A stretch of DNA of 35,244 nucleotides from assembly GCA_937918905.1 (NCBI GenBank), contig CAKZSH010000236.1, forward strand, positions 1-35,244, written 5' to 3'. This document shows positions 7,805 through 15,505 of the stretch, in pieces. Source of the DNA: an uncultured Saprospiraceae bacterium (GTDB taxonomy: Bacteria; Bacteroidota; Bacteroidia; Chitinophagales; Saprospiraceae). The notes under the pieces are model-generated. The model was given only the letters and a program-made list of their open reading frames with translations. It did not search any database and was not told where the DNA came from. Numbering within the stretch: the first letter of the stretch is position 1; the number at the start of each line of letters is the position of its first letter. Made by a program: the position numbers and the translations under genes.

Positions 7805-8608
7805 ATGCCTCAATTCACAGATACAGACCTAGACAACATCATCGAAATGCGCGGCATGGGTCAAAGTTATGATGGTGGTAAAAATTGGATCATCAAAGAC
7901 TTGGATTTTCTAGTGGAGGACAAACCTGCACAAGGACAATTTATTGTGATATTAGGAATGTCAGGTTGTGGAAAGTCAACAGTTTTAAGATACATCGCTG
8001 GGTTGCAAGAACCCTCAGAAGGAAAATTGTTAGTCAATAATAAACCAGTTGGGAAAGATAATCGAGTCAGTATGGTTTTCCAACAATACTCTTCCTTGCC
8101 ATGGTTATCCGTTTTGGACAACGTTGGTTTAGCTTTAAATTTTAAAGGTATTTCCAAAAAAGAAAGAGACGCTCAAGCAATGGAATTGATTGAAAAAGTA
8201 GGACTAGCTGGGCATGAACATAAGTATGCACAATATCCCACTTTGTCAGGAGGGCAGTTGCAAAGGGTAGCCATTGCGAGAAGTTTGTTAGCTAATTCGG
8301 ATATCCTTTTGATGGACGAACCCTTTGGAGCATTGGATGTTCGGACTCGTTTGCAAATGCAAGATTTGTTGTTAGATATTTGGAATGAATATCATCCTAC
8401 GGTGATTTTTGTAACTCATGATATTCCTGAGGCGGTTTATTTAGCGGACGATATTTATATTATGAAATCTGCACCATCAAGATTTGTTGAACATATTCAT
8501 GTTGATTTACCTTTGGTCAGAGATCGAACTACAAAAAGAAATCCTCGATATATTGAACTTGTTCAGCAAGTGGAAGATACGATGATAAAAGTTGCTGAAA
8601 TGGGATAA
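7805..8608 (+). CDS. ABC transporter ATP-binding protein, NitT/TauT type
   Basis: The 267-residue cytoplasmic ATPase has every expected motif: Walker A GMSGCGKST (51-59), Q-loop VFQQ (91-94), signature LSGGQLQRVAIARSLL (147-162), Walker B ILLMDEP (167-173) with D-loop GALD, and switch histidine H205 in VTHD. Length and motif spacing fit the SsuB/TauB/NrtD group. It should energise the permease at 5470-6600. It closes the six-gene cluster; a 33-bp perfect hairpin begins 8 bases after the stop. The substrate is not determinable: the motifs define only the transporter branch. Confidence 0.93.
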   Translation: MPQFTDTDLDNIIEMRGMGQSYDGGKNWIIKDLDFLVEDKPAQGQFIVILGMSGCGKSTVLRYIAGLQEPSEGKLLVNNKPVGKDNRVSMVFQQYSSLPWLSVLDNVGLALNFKGISKKERDAQAMELIEKVGLAGHEHKYAQYPTLSGGQLQRVAIARSLLANSDILLMDEPFGALDVRTRLQMQDLLLDIWNEYHPTVIFVTHDIPEAVYLADDIYIMKSAPSRFVEHIHVDLPLVRDRTTKRNPRYIELVQQVEDTMIKVAEMG

Positions 8609-8616
8609 CCGTTTGG

Positions 8617-8708
8617 TAATCAAAATCAAAATGTCAATCAAAATCAAAAACGAATGGTGAAAGCCATTGCTCAAGTTTTGATTTTGATTGACATTTTGAT
8701 TTTGATTA
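8617..8708. repeat. 33-bp perfect inverted repeat, family A copy 1
   Basis: The arms 8617-8649 and 8676-8708 are exact reverse complements over 33 bases, built from repeated ATCAAA words around a central ATGTCAATCA. The 26-base loop holds a smaller stem, AATGG against CCATT. A near-identical element occurs at 14761-14857, so this is a dispersed family. It lies directly after the ABC ATPase gene and may define the transcript end. Confidence 0.9.
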
Positions 8709-8737
8709 AAATTTTCTTCATTTAAAATAAAGTTTTC

Positions 8738-9616
8738 ATGTCAAAAATTGTTTCCAAAATAGTAGACCAATATCCTGATCTTAAATATGCGTTATTGGAT
8801 GCCCAAACATTTGACCCCAAGCACTATGGCTTTCCAGCTATTTATTATAAAATAATGGAGACAGATCAAGTTAGGGTAGATGCTTTTCGAGCAGCATTTA
8901 AAAAATATAATAATTTTAAAGGAAAAGTAGTTTGTGAAGTTGGCGTAGGAACGCTTGCCTTGACACAATATTTTTTACCCTATGTAAAAAAAGCCTACTT
9001 GATTGAGAACAATCCAAATCTTACTTCTTTTATCAAAAAAGAATTAAAGAAAAAAGGATGGGATAAAAAAGTAGAATTTATAGTAGGTGATGCGATGAAA
9101 TTGGAGTTACCTGAAAAGGTTGATTTTATTGTTGGAGAATTGATGAGTATCTATTGTGCCAATGAATATCAAGTTCAGATATTTCAACACATGCGAAAGT
9201 TTTTAAAACCTGGCGGAAAATTAATTCCAGAAAAAATCATTAATCTAGTACAATTAGGAAATGCAGATTTTGATAAAAAAATCAAACATTATCCGATCAT
9301 GTTCACACGTCATTTGCCTACGTTGATGACCACTCAGAAAACAGTCAATACGATTAATCTTTACAGAGAAAAAGCAAACCCTGTTATCAAAAAAATAAAA
9401 GTAAAAGCATTGTTAAGCGGAACGATCAATTGTGCTTATCTCAACTCATGGGTACAATGTGCAGAGGGTGCTAACTTCACAGGCACAGATAGTCTGATGC
9501 CGCCAACAGTTGTAAAATTAAAAAAACCAGTCAAGGTAAAAGCAGGGGAAACGCTAGAATTGAAAGTGAATTTTAAATATGGAACCTCGCTTGATAAAGC
9601 TGTTTTTTACGTTTGA
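8738..9616 (+). CDS. Class I SAM-dependent methyltransferase, PRMT-like
   Basis: The 292-residue protein has a Rossmann methyltransferase core. Motif I is VCEVGVGTLAL (65-75), the acidic residue after strand 2 is E90 in AYLIENNP, and motif II is IVGDAMKLELPEKVDFIVGE. LKPGGKLIPEK at about 156-166 closes the core. E134 and E143 flank GELMSIYCANE, a layout like the double-E loop of protein arginine methyltransferases, which holds the target guanidinium. A beta-rich C-terminal region (about 175-292) also fits the PRMT barrel layout. Substrate identity is inference; small-molecule methylation cannot be excluded. No signal peptide. It may be a single-gene unit. Its stop codon lies inside the large inverted repeat at 9610-9779. 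Confidence 0.75.
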   Translation: MSKIVSKIVDQYPDLKYALLDAQTFDPKHYGFPAIYYKIMETDQVRVDAFRAAFKKYNNFKGKVVCEVGVGTLALTQYFLPYVKKAYLIENNPNLTSFIKKELKKKGWDKKVEFIVGDAMKLELPEKVDFIVGELMSIYCANEYQVQIFQHMRKFLKPGGKLIPEKIINLVQLGNADFDKKIKHYPIMFTRHLPTLMTTQKTVNTINLYREKANPVIKKIKVKALLSGTINCAYLNSWVQCAEGANFTGTDSLMPPTVVKLKKPVKVKAGETLELKVNFKYGTSLDKAVFYV

Positions 9617-9779
9617 CGTACGCTTCGCTTGACGTACGTTCACTTCGTTCTCTTGTGGTACGCTTCGCTTGACGTTTCGAATAATGTATTACGTATCTCC
9701 TGAGTTTTTCGAAACGTCAAGCGAAGCGTACCAAAAGAGAACGAAGTGAACGTACGACAAGCAAAGCGTACGTCAAACG
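9610..9779. repeat. 71-bp near-perfect inverted repeat between convergent genes
   Basis: The arms 9610-9680 and 9709-9779 match at 68 of 71 positions, with a 28-base loop. Each arm is itself built from recurring words: TACGCTTCGCTTGACG occurs twice in the left arm, together with CGTTCACTTCGTTCTC. The left arm contains the stop codon of the methyltransferase gene. A further degenerate copy (ACGAAGTGTACGTCA, 9777-9791) contains the stop codon of the opposing dioxygenase gene. The element has visibly more CG dinucleotides than its surroundings. Part of it recurs at the left window edge (8-21). Confidence 0.92.
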
Positions 9780-9788
9780 AAGTGTACG

Positions 9789-10727
9789 TCAATCCTCAGC
9801 GTCCGTCAAAGAAATATCAAACCCAATAATATCTCGCCATCCTTCACCTTGACTAGCATCTGCAATACTAAAAGGGGTAACATGATGCCATAAGTCATTC
9901 CCATAAGTGAGTTCTTCACCAGTATCCGCTTGGAAGATAAATTCGCCAGGTTGGAGCGTATGTTTAAAAATAATTTCTTTAGTGCCGTCCTCTAATTTTT
10001 CCAAAATTTGAGATTCTCCACCATTGAGATTGATACGATTGACGACCAATGCGGAAACGATATAATCAGCACCATCTTCATGTGCCCCTTCAGGAGAGTT
10101 GTCGCCCGGAGCAGCTTCGGTGGCTTTGACACTCATAAAATGAGCCGTAACCGTAGCTTTACAATCAGGACGTAGTTCTTGAACTAATTTATAAATACGA
10201 ATTAAAAAAGTACTAAAAAGATGGTTCTCAATATGATGCTCTGGTGCTTCTTCGAAGACCCTTGGTAGAGATCGGAAATCAGAGTCATCTAAATTTTGTG
10301 CAAATTGAGGAACAGGTTGGCGAGTGATAAAATACTTTCCTTGTCTTTTATTTAACGCAAATTGAGCAACTGAACGCCTACGCCAAGGTTGGATTTTTTC
10401 AAAGGCTTCCACATCCTTCCCTTTCAATTGAGTGATCCATTTTTCAAAATGATCTAAAGAGATTTTACCAGTAAAATAATTCGCAAAATCCTCTTGAATG
10501 GCATCAGCATCTTGTGGAAATTTATTTTTTAAAAACTCCAAACGAAGTCTTCTTGCGTCGTAAGGATCCCAAGGTAATTCAGCAAAAAGAGGAGTATATT
10601 TATCTAAAAATAATTTGGAATCAATACCTAACGTTTCCAAATTACTCACATGGATAGGTGATTTAATGCTCCGTCCAAGTTGGTTAGAAATGGTTACCTG
10701 TGTAAAAGGAAAGGTGTTTTTTGACAT
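9789..10727 (-). CDS. 2OG-Fe(II) dioxygenase, BsmA / amino-acid hydroxylase type
   Basis: The 312-residue cytoplasmic protein carries an iron facial triad: H216 and D218 in SPEGAHEDGADYIV, and distal H281 or H282 in DLWHHVTP. R298 in GWRDIIGFD should bind 2-oxoglutarate. The order PEGxHxDG, then NRINLNGGES, then TLQPGEFIF and the distal HHVTP fits the PF10014 family, which includes Bacillus L-isoleucine 4-hydroxylase and biofilm-associated BsmA. At 312 residues it is longer than the roughly 230-260 of those enzymes because of an extended N-terminus (about 1-150). It lies 25 bases downstream of the TerB-like gene on the same strand, so the two are probably co-transcribed. The substrate is not known. 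Confidence 0.85.
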   Translation of the reverse strand: MSKNTFPFTQVTISNQLGRSIKSPIHVSNLETLGIDSKLFLDKYTPLFAELPWDPYDARRLRLEFLKNKFPQDADAIQEDFANYFTGKISLDHFEKWITQLKGKDVEAFEKIQPWRRRSVAQFALNKRQGKYFITRQPVPQFAQNLDDSDFRSLPRVFEEAPEHHIENHLFSTFLIRIYKLVQELRPDCKATVTAHFMSVKATEAAPGDNSPEGAHEDGADYIVSALVVNRINLNGGESQILEKLEDGTKEIIFKHTLQPGEFIFQADTGEELTYGNDLWHHVTPFSIADASQGEGWRDIIGFDISLTDAED

Positions 10728-10740
10728 GCTTATTTTTTAA

Positions 10741-10756
10741 GTAACGTAATCGTTAC
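10741..10756. repeat. Perfect hairpin in the TerB-like / dioxygenase spacer
   Basis: GTAACG-TAAT-CGTTAC is a perfect 6-bp stem with a 4-base loop. It overlaps the stop codon of the TerB-like gene and lies 14 bases before the dioxygenase start (minus strand). It could modulate coupling between the two genes. Confidence 0.5.
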
Positions 10757-11085
10757 AATAGTTTTTTCAAAATCCGATAAAGATTTTGTTCCAATAAATT
10801 AAATTCCCCATCAGCAAGAAATTCACTTTTGATTAATGCTAATAATTCATTGGTACGGGAAGCAGTTGGAAAATACAACCCTTTGTAGGAAAGAATTAAT
10901 TGAATTTTTTGAGCATCATTAAGTGTCTCAAATTCTTTTTCAATAATACTAAAAGTGGTTTCATCCACTTTTCTTAAAATGGCATCTTTCTCTTCTATTG
11001 TTACCACAAAATCAGCACTTGCAGCATATAACATTAGAAAAGCAGAAAATTCTTGAAAATTCCATTTTGGATGATCGGTATTCAT
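10753..11085 (-). CDS. Small TerB-like helical protein
   Basis: This 110-residue protein is all-helical by composition and has no signal peptide. Residues 15-35 (FLMLYAASADFVVTIEEKDA) resemble the first half of a TerB/DjlA-type domain, in which a small-residue/acidic turn starts a helix ending in glutamates. The second half carries SEFLADGEFNLLEQNLYRIL, again ADG followed by acidic residues. TerB domains are known from tellurite resistance and metal-linked stress systems and are thought to bind divalent metal. Function here is unproven. It is the first gene of a pair with the 2OG-Fe dioxygenase. Two further proteins of similar style are encoded at 14859-15248 and 16814-17299. Confidence 0.55.
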   Translation of the reverse strand: MNTDHPKWNFQEFSAFLMLYAASADFVVTIEEKDAILRKVDETTFSIIEKEFETLNDAQKIQLILSYKGLYFPTASRTNELLALIKSEFLADGEFNLLEQNLYRILKKLL

Positions 11086-11415
11086 AAGTATGCTTTTTTG
11101 TAAAAGTAATTATTTTTTTAACATTCTAAAATTGTTATCTTAGAAGGAGATTACAAATATTAGGACGTAAAAAAAGAAAGAAGTATACATGTTATATGTT
11201 TGTAATATAATGTGCTTGTTTTTTACAAATATAGCTAATAATTATTCTCACTTGTTTTGAAAAATACTTATTTTTGCATCCTTTCGTTATTAGTCAGAGT
11301 GAGACTAGAAAACTATGAAAAATTTCTTTCTCTTACAATAAAGTGACTTCATTCACTTCTATAAACACTAGCATTTTCAATACCATTTTTTTAAACCACA
11401 ACCAGCTATTCAAGA
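11086..11415. other. Divergent intergenic region
   Basis: This 330-base region separates the minus-strand TerB-like gene from the plus-strand WG-repeat gene. It is AT-rich and has the candidate -7 box TATTTTTG at 11269-11276 for the WG gene. An eight-codon reading frame (MKNFFLLQ) begins at ATG 11314 and stops before the WG start. No RNA gene or long palindrome was found. Confidence 0.45.
11269..11276 (+). promoter_or_regulatory. Candidate -7 box for the WG-repeat gene
   Basis: TATTTTTG matches the Bacteroidota -7 consensus TAnnTTTG. A TTG-containing stretch lies upstream (11252-11259), but closer than the usual 19-21 base spacing, so support is partial. A start near 11283 would give a 5' leader of about 130 bases. 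Confidence 0.35.
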
Positions 11416-14400
11416 GTGCGAATTATATTAACCATATTTTTAGTCCAATTTTTTGGTGGAGTCATTTTTGGTCAGGTTGGGCAAAGGGTTCAAGAACCTT
11501 TTTTCCCAGTCAAAATAAAGCAACTGTGGGGAATGATGAATGCAAAGGGGAAGGTAGTCATTCAACCTAAATATGATGCCATAGGTGAATTTAAAGATTA
11601 TGGTTATGCCACCATGCAGCGAGAGGGAAGAATAGGATTACTCAATCATTTCGGACGTGAAATCATTCCTGCCCAATATGATGATATAAAAATTTTAGAT
11701 TCTTTATTGTTTGCCGTGTTGGATGTATCGGACTGGACCGTTATCAATATTCAAGGAAAAGTAATATTGAAAAATGGCTATGAACAAATACATATTTGGA
11801 AAGGAGAATTCATTGGATTTCAAAAAAATAGAAAATGGGGATTAGCAGATACCAATGGCAAAATATTATCGACGCCCAAGTATGATGAAATAGAATTATT
11901 TGAGGATGATTTTTTTAAAACAAGGATAGGTGAAAAACAAGGCTTGCTTTCCATAAATGGAAATGAGATTTTAAAACCTGAATCAGATGAAATAAAAATT
12001 TATAATTCTAATCTTTTCTTTTTTCAAAAAAATAAAAAGTGGGGAGCAGTTGATCAAAATGGAAAATTGTTGATTCGTCCTTCCTTCCAATCTTTCTTTA
12101 ATCTTTCAGATAATTTTATCAAGTTAATTTCAAATAGTCGAGTGTACTTGTATTCGGTTTCTAATCAAGAACTGATTACAAGAGGCGAATATGAATCTTA
12201 TTATGTTTTTTCTAAAAAATATGTTTTAGCTAAAAATCAGAAAAAATTAGGATTGCTAAATGCTAAAGGAAATAAAATTCTAGATTTAAAATATAACGAA
12301 ATTCAATCTTTTGCAAAAGATCAATTTCGGGTGAATTACCAAGGTCAATGGGGAGTCGTTACGATAGGCGATCATATTATTATTCCATTTCAATATCAAT
12401 ATATTACGCCGCTCAAATCCAATATATGTGTGGTGAAAAACGATCAAAAATTAGGTGTCGTAAATTTCAAAGGGGAGGAGCAAGTGGTTCCAAAATATGA
12501 TAAGATTGTTATTGAAAAAAATAAAGCTAAGGCTTATCGAAATAAAGTGTTGACGGTTCTTAATTTTAATGAGAGTGGCGAATTAAAAGGAGAAGATCAA
12601 TTTGAAAATCATTTGACTTTAAAAATAGGAGGTAAGAAAAACCAAAATGAAGGAATAGGAAATGTAGATGCAAGTGATTATCAATTGGATCAATTCGAAT
12701 GGTATTATAATGCCAAACAAGATAAATGGGGACTTCGAAAATTAGAAGATGGAAGTACTCATATTGAGCCTGTATTTGATTATATCCAAATGGAAAAGGA
12801 TATTAATTTTACTCTAGTTGGTATCGAAAAATCCAATAAATATTCATTTAATAAAACAGCCTATCGTTTTGATATGATATTTGGATTGGTGGATAATCGC
12901 AATGGATTATTGATTACTCCTGTGGAATTATTGGATGTACGACTTTCGGATTTTCATCATGGTTATCCTTCTGCAAGAGTAGTATTTGAAAATGGAACAC
13001 AAGGCTTGATTGGGAGAAATGGAGCATTCCTAGTTAAAGATTATGCATTTATTGATGACTTCCACGAAGGGATTGCTCGTATGAGTATGCAAGGAAAACT
13101 TTCTGGTGAGTTGAATAATAAAAAGCAAGGTCTAGGAACGGTAAAAGAATATTTAATGAATTTATTATCTCCAAGTGGCATGGTTGATTATACTTTGCAC
13201 GATCAAGAGTTTCGAGAAAAAGCAGAGATGATTTGTGAAAATTGTAACTGGGGATATATTGATACCGCAGGTCAAGTGATCCGCAATCCGCAATTTTCTC
13301 ATGCTGAAAATATTATCAACCAAATAGGAATCGTAGAAAAAGGAGGTAATTACGGAGCGATAAAAACGGATGGAAGTACATTGTTAAAATGTCAATACAA
13401 TGGTGTTCAATTTTTGGATAATACAGATTATCAAATTTTGAAAGTATATAAGAATGCTTCGAAAGTAGGATTAATCGATACGCTCGCCGAAGTAGCTGTG
13501 GACTTAAAATATGATGAAATTGGAGAGGTGAGTGAAGGCAGATTGGCAGTTGCAAAAAAAGGACTTTGGGGATTTTCTGATTTAAATGGAAAAGAAATTA
13601 TTAGATGTCGTTATAGAAAAATCGGTAAATTTCAAGAGGGCTATGCGGCGGCTCAACTCGGAAACAAATGGGGCTTTATTGATCTGGAGGGACGCATTGT
13701 TATTGAATTCAAGTATAGTCGAGTTGGAAATTTTAAAGATGGCTTGGCTTGGGTTTCCACTTCTTCAGGCGTAGGATATATTAATGATGAAGATGAAAAA
13801 GTAATTATTTCCAAATTTGAAAAAGCATTTGATTTTGAAGATAATGTTGCTAGGGTAGTAGTGGATGGAAAATATGGTTTGATTAATAAAAAAGGGGAAT
13901 ATTTTCTACGTCCAAAGTACAATCATATTTATCCATTTAATGAGCATGGTGTTGCCATTGTTCAGTTAGGAAAAGAAAAAGTGAGATATGGATTATTGAA
14001 TCGTACGGGTAATTTAGAAACTAAAAAGTCATTTAATAGAATCGAATCCTTTCATGAAGGTTTAGCAAAAGTGCAACTTAAAAATAAGTTTGGATTTATT
14101 AATCCTCATGGAGAAATTGTGATAGAATGTAAATATTCTAAGGTCTCTCAATTTCATGAAGGCAGGGCTGCTGTACAAAAGAATGGAGCTTGTGGATATG
14201 TGGATAAAAATGGAAAAGAAGTTGTTCCATTAAAGTATTCAAGATGTTTAGATTATGAAGATGAGAAAGCAATGGTCTTTAAAGGCATGCGAAAAGCAGG
14301 AGTCATTAATAAAAATGGTGAAGAAGAAATTACACCAAGTATAAAAGGATTAGTAGGCTACTCCAATCGTAGAGGATTGATCAAAGGAGCGGATGGCAAT

Positions 14401-14754
14401 TTTTATTTTATTACCGAAGATGCTCGCTTTTATGATGGATATTATGACTATGCGGAGTCGTTCCAATATGGATTCGCCATTGTTCAAAAAAATGGAAAGT
14501 GGGGAATTATCAATCAAAATGGGATGCCCATTATCACTACGAAATACGATAAAATAGAACCATTCTATCAAGGCTATGCCAAAGTCAGAATCAAAGGATT
14601 TAGTGGTTTAACCAATCTTAAAGGAGAAATAATTGTTGCGCCCAATTACGAATTCATCAGCTATGCTGGCAATGGATTATTTCGAGTAGAACAAGGAGAT
14701 AAGATTGGGTATTTTAATTCGAAGGGAACTTGGATTTGGAAATTGCAAAATTAA
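11416..14754 (+). CDS. Giant secreted WG-repeat protein
   Basis: The 1112-residue protein is built of WG repeats: units of about 20-25 residues of the form (K)WGxxDxxGKxxIxPKYDxIxxF. Clear examples are KWGLADTNGKILSTPKYDEI, KWGFIDLEGRIVIEFKYSRV and KWGIINQNGMPIITTKYDKI. The repeats run from near residue 30 to the C-terminus, with a more divergent central block (about 380-620). The start is GTG 11416: an in-frame stop lies eight codons upstream at 11392, and GTG gives a clean signal peptide (about 1-19, ending FGGVIFGQ) that a later start would remove. The protein should be exported. WG-repeat proteins are common in Bacteroidota but their function is poorly known. No sorting domain is seen at the C-terminus. 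Confidence 0.88.
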   Translation: MRIILTIFLVQFFGGVIFGQVGQRVQEPFFPVKIKQLWGMMNAKGKVVIQPKYDAIGEFKDYGYATMQREGRIGLLNHFGREIIPAQYDDIKILDSLLFAVLDVSDWTVINIQGKVILKNGYEQIHIWKGEFIGFQKNRKWGLADTNGKILSTPKYDEIELFEDDFFKTRIGEKQGLLSINGNEILKPESDEIKIYNSNLFFFQKNKKWGAVDQNGKLLIRPSFQSFFNLSDNFIKLISNSRVYLYSVSNQELITRGEYESYYVFSKKYVLAKNQKKLGLLNAKGNKILDLKYNEIQSFAKDQFRVNYQGQWGVVTIGDHIIIPFQYQYITPLKSNICVVKNDQKLGVVNFKGEEQVVPKYDKIVIEKNKAKAYRNKVLTVLNFNESGELKGEDQFENHLTLKIGGKKNQNEGIGNVDASDYQLDQFEWYYNAKQDKWGLRKLEDGSTHIEPVFDYIQMEKDINFTLVGIEKSNKYSFNKTAYRFDMIFGLVDNRNGLLITPVELLDVRLSDFHHGYPSARVVFENGTQGLIGRNGAFLVKDYAFIDDFHEGIARMSMQGKLSGELNNKKQGLGTVKEYLMNLLSPSGMVDYTLHDQEFREKAEMICENCNWGYIDTAGQVIRNPQFSHAENIINQIGIVEKGGNYGAIKTDGSTLLKCQYNGVQFLDNTDYQILKVYKNASKVGLIDTLAEVAVDLKYDEIGEVSEGRLAVAKKGLWGFSDLNGKEIIRCRYRKIGKFQEGYAAAQLGNKWGFIDLEGRIVIEFKYSRVGNFKDGLAWVSTSSGVGYINDEDEKVIISKFEKAFDFEDNVARVVVDGKYGLINKKGEYFLRPKYNHIYPFNEHGVAIVQLGKEKVRYGLLNRTGNLETKKSFNRIESFHEGLAKVQLKNKFGFINPHGEIVIECKYSKVSQFHEGRAAVQKNGACGYVDKNGKEVVPLKYSRCLDYEDEKAMVFKGMRKAGVINKNGEEEITPSIKGLVGYSNRRGLIKGADGNFYFITEDARFYDGYYDYAESFQYGFAIVQKNGKWGIINQNGMPIITTKYDKIEPFYQGYAKVRIKGFSGLTNLKGEIIVAPNYEFISYAGNGLFRVEQGDKIGYFNSKGTWIWKLQN

Positions 14755-14760
14755 ATCAAA

Positions 14761-14857
14761 TTTTTAAATCAAAATCAAAATGTCAATCAAAAATCACAGG
14801 GTTTCACCGTACTAACTAAGTTTTGATTTTGATTGACATTTTGATTTTGATTAAAAA
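14761..14857. repeat. Inverted repeat, family A copy 2, between convergent genes
   Basis: The left arm (14761-14796) and right arm (14821-14857) carry the same ATCAAAATCAAAATGTCAAT word as 8617-8708. They pair almost fully, with one-base length differences in two A-runs. The loop differs from copy 1. It sits between the WG-repeat stop (14754) and the stop of the opposing TerB-like gene (14859), where a bidirectional transcript end is expected. Confidence 0.88.
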
Positions 14858-14858
14858 T

Positions 14859-15248
14859 TCACTTCTTCCTAGTCAACCTATTTTCATTAAGGTATTCTAA
14901 AAAATGTAATCGAAGCGATTTATTAAAAATCGAAATGACTTGCCCTTCTTTTCTTTCAAATCCATCACTAGCCTTTGCGATCTCTTCTAAAATTTCAATA
15001 AGTTCATAATAATGTGGAGTAGGCCCATTTTCTTTAAAAGTATCCAATGCTCTCAGGTAAGCCGTTTTTAATTCGGTCCCTTTTTTTCGTTCCCAATGAA
15101 AAGACCATTTGGCATCACCTCCCCAAGAAACCTCTTCCAATTTTTCATTAATTACATGCAATTCTTCTTCTTGTATCAAGCCATCAGCAATAGCAACAGC
15201 ATAAATAATTTCTCCAAAAGCGTCGTGAAGTCTAGCTTGACTTACCAT
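14859..15248 (-). CDS. TerB-like domain protein
   Basis: The 129-residue protein has two internally similar helical halves, each opening with a small-residue/acidic turn and acidic helix: VAIADGLIQEEEL at about 18-30 and IAKASDGFERKEGQV at about 88-102. This duplicated DG-x-E pattern is typical of the TerB/DjlA-like fold, where the acidic residues are thought to bind metal. A tryptophan-rich insert (VSWGGDAKWSFHWERKKG) separates the halves. No signal peptide. It converges on the WG-repeat gene and shares a palindromic terminator region with it. It may have its own promoter in 15249-15505, where no exact -7 box was found. Confidence 0.68.
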   Translation of the reverse strand: MVSQARLHDAFGEIIYAVAIADGLIQEEELHVINEKLEEVSWGGDAKWSFHWERKKGTELKTAYLRALDTFKENGPTPHYYELIEILEEIAKASDGFERKEGQVISIFNKSLRLHFLEYLNENRLTRKK

Positions 15249-15505
15249 AGATTATTTTTTTTTGTTGGTTTTCTAAATTTTATCCAAAATTGTAACAGGT
15301 AAAAGCAACGCATAAATCTAAATTAAATATTTTGATTTTGTTAGAATTCTTGATTTTATCTTTAACAAAACCTATTATTGTAATAATACTCTCCATCATA
15401 GACAATTACTTCCCCTCAAAAAATCTCCCAAATTCTTTATGGTATTGATATTCAAGTGAATACAGATTAGAATAATTTATTTTATATTTTTTTACAAACA
15501 CTAAC

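Noticed and set aside
11343..11570. Plus-strand ORF before and across the WG-repeat gene start
   Set aside because: It overlaps the signal peptide of the WG-repeat protein in another frame and has no protein-like features.
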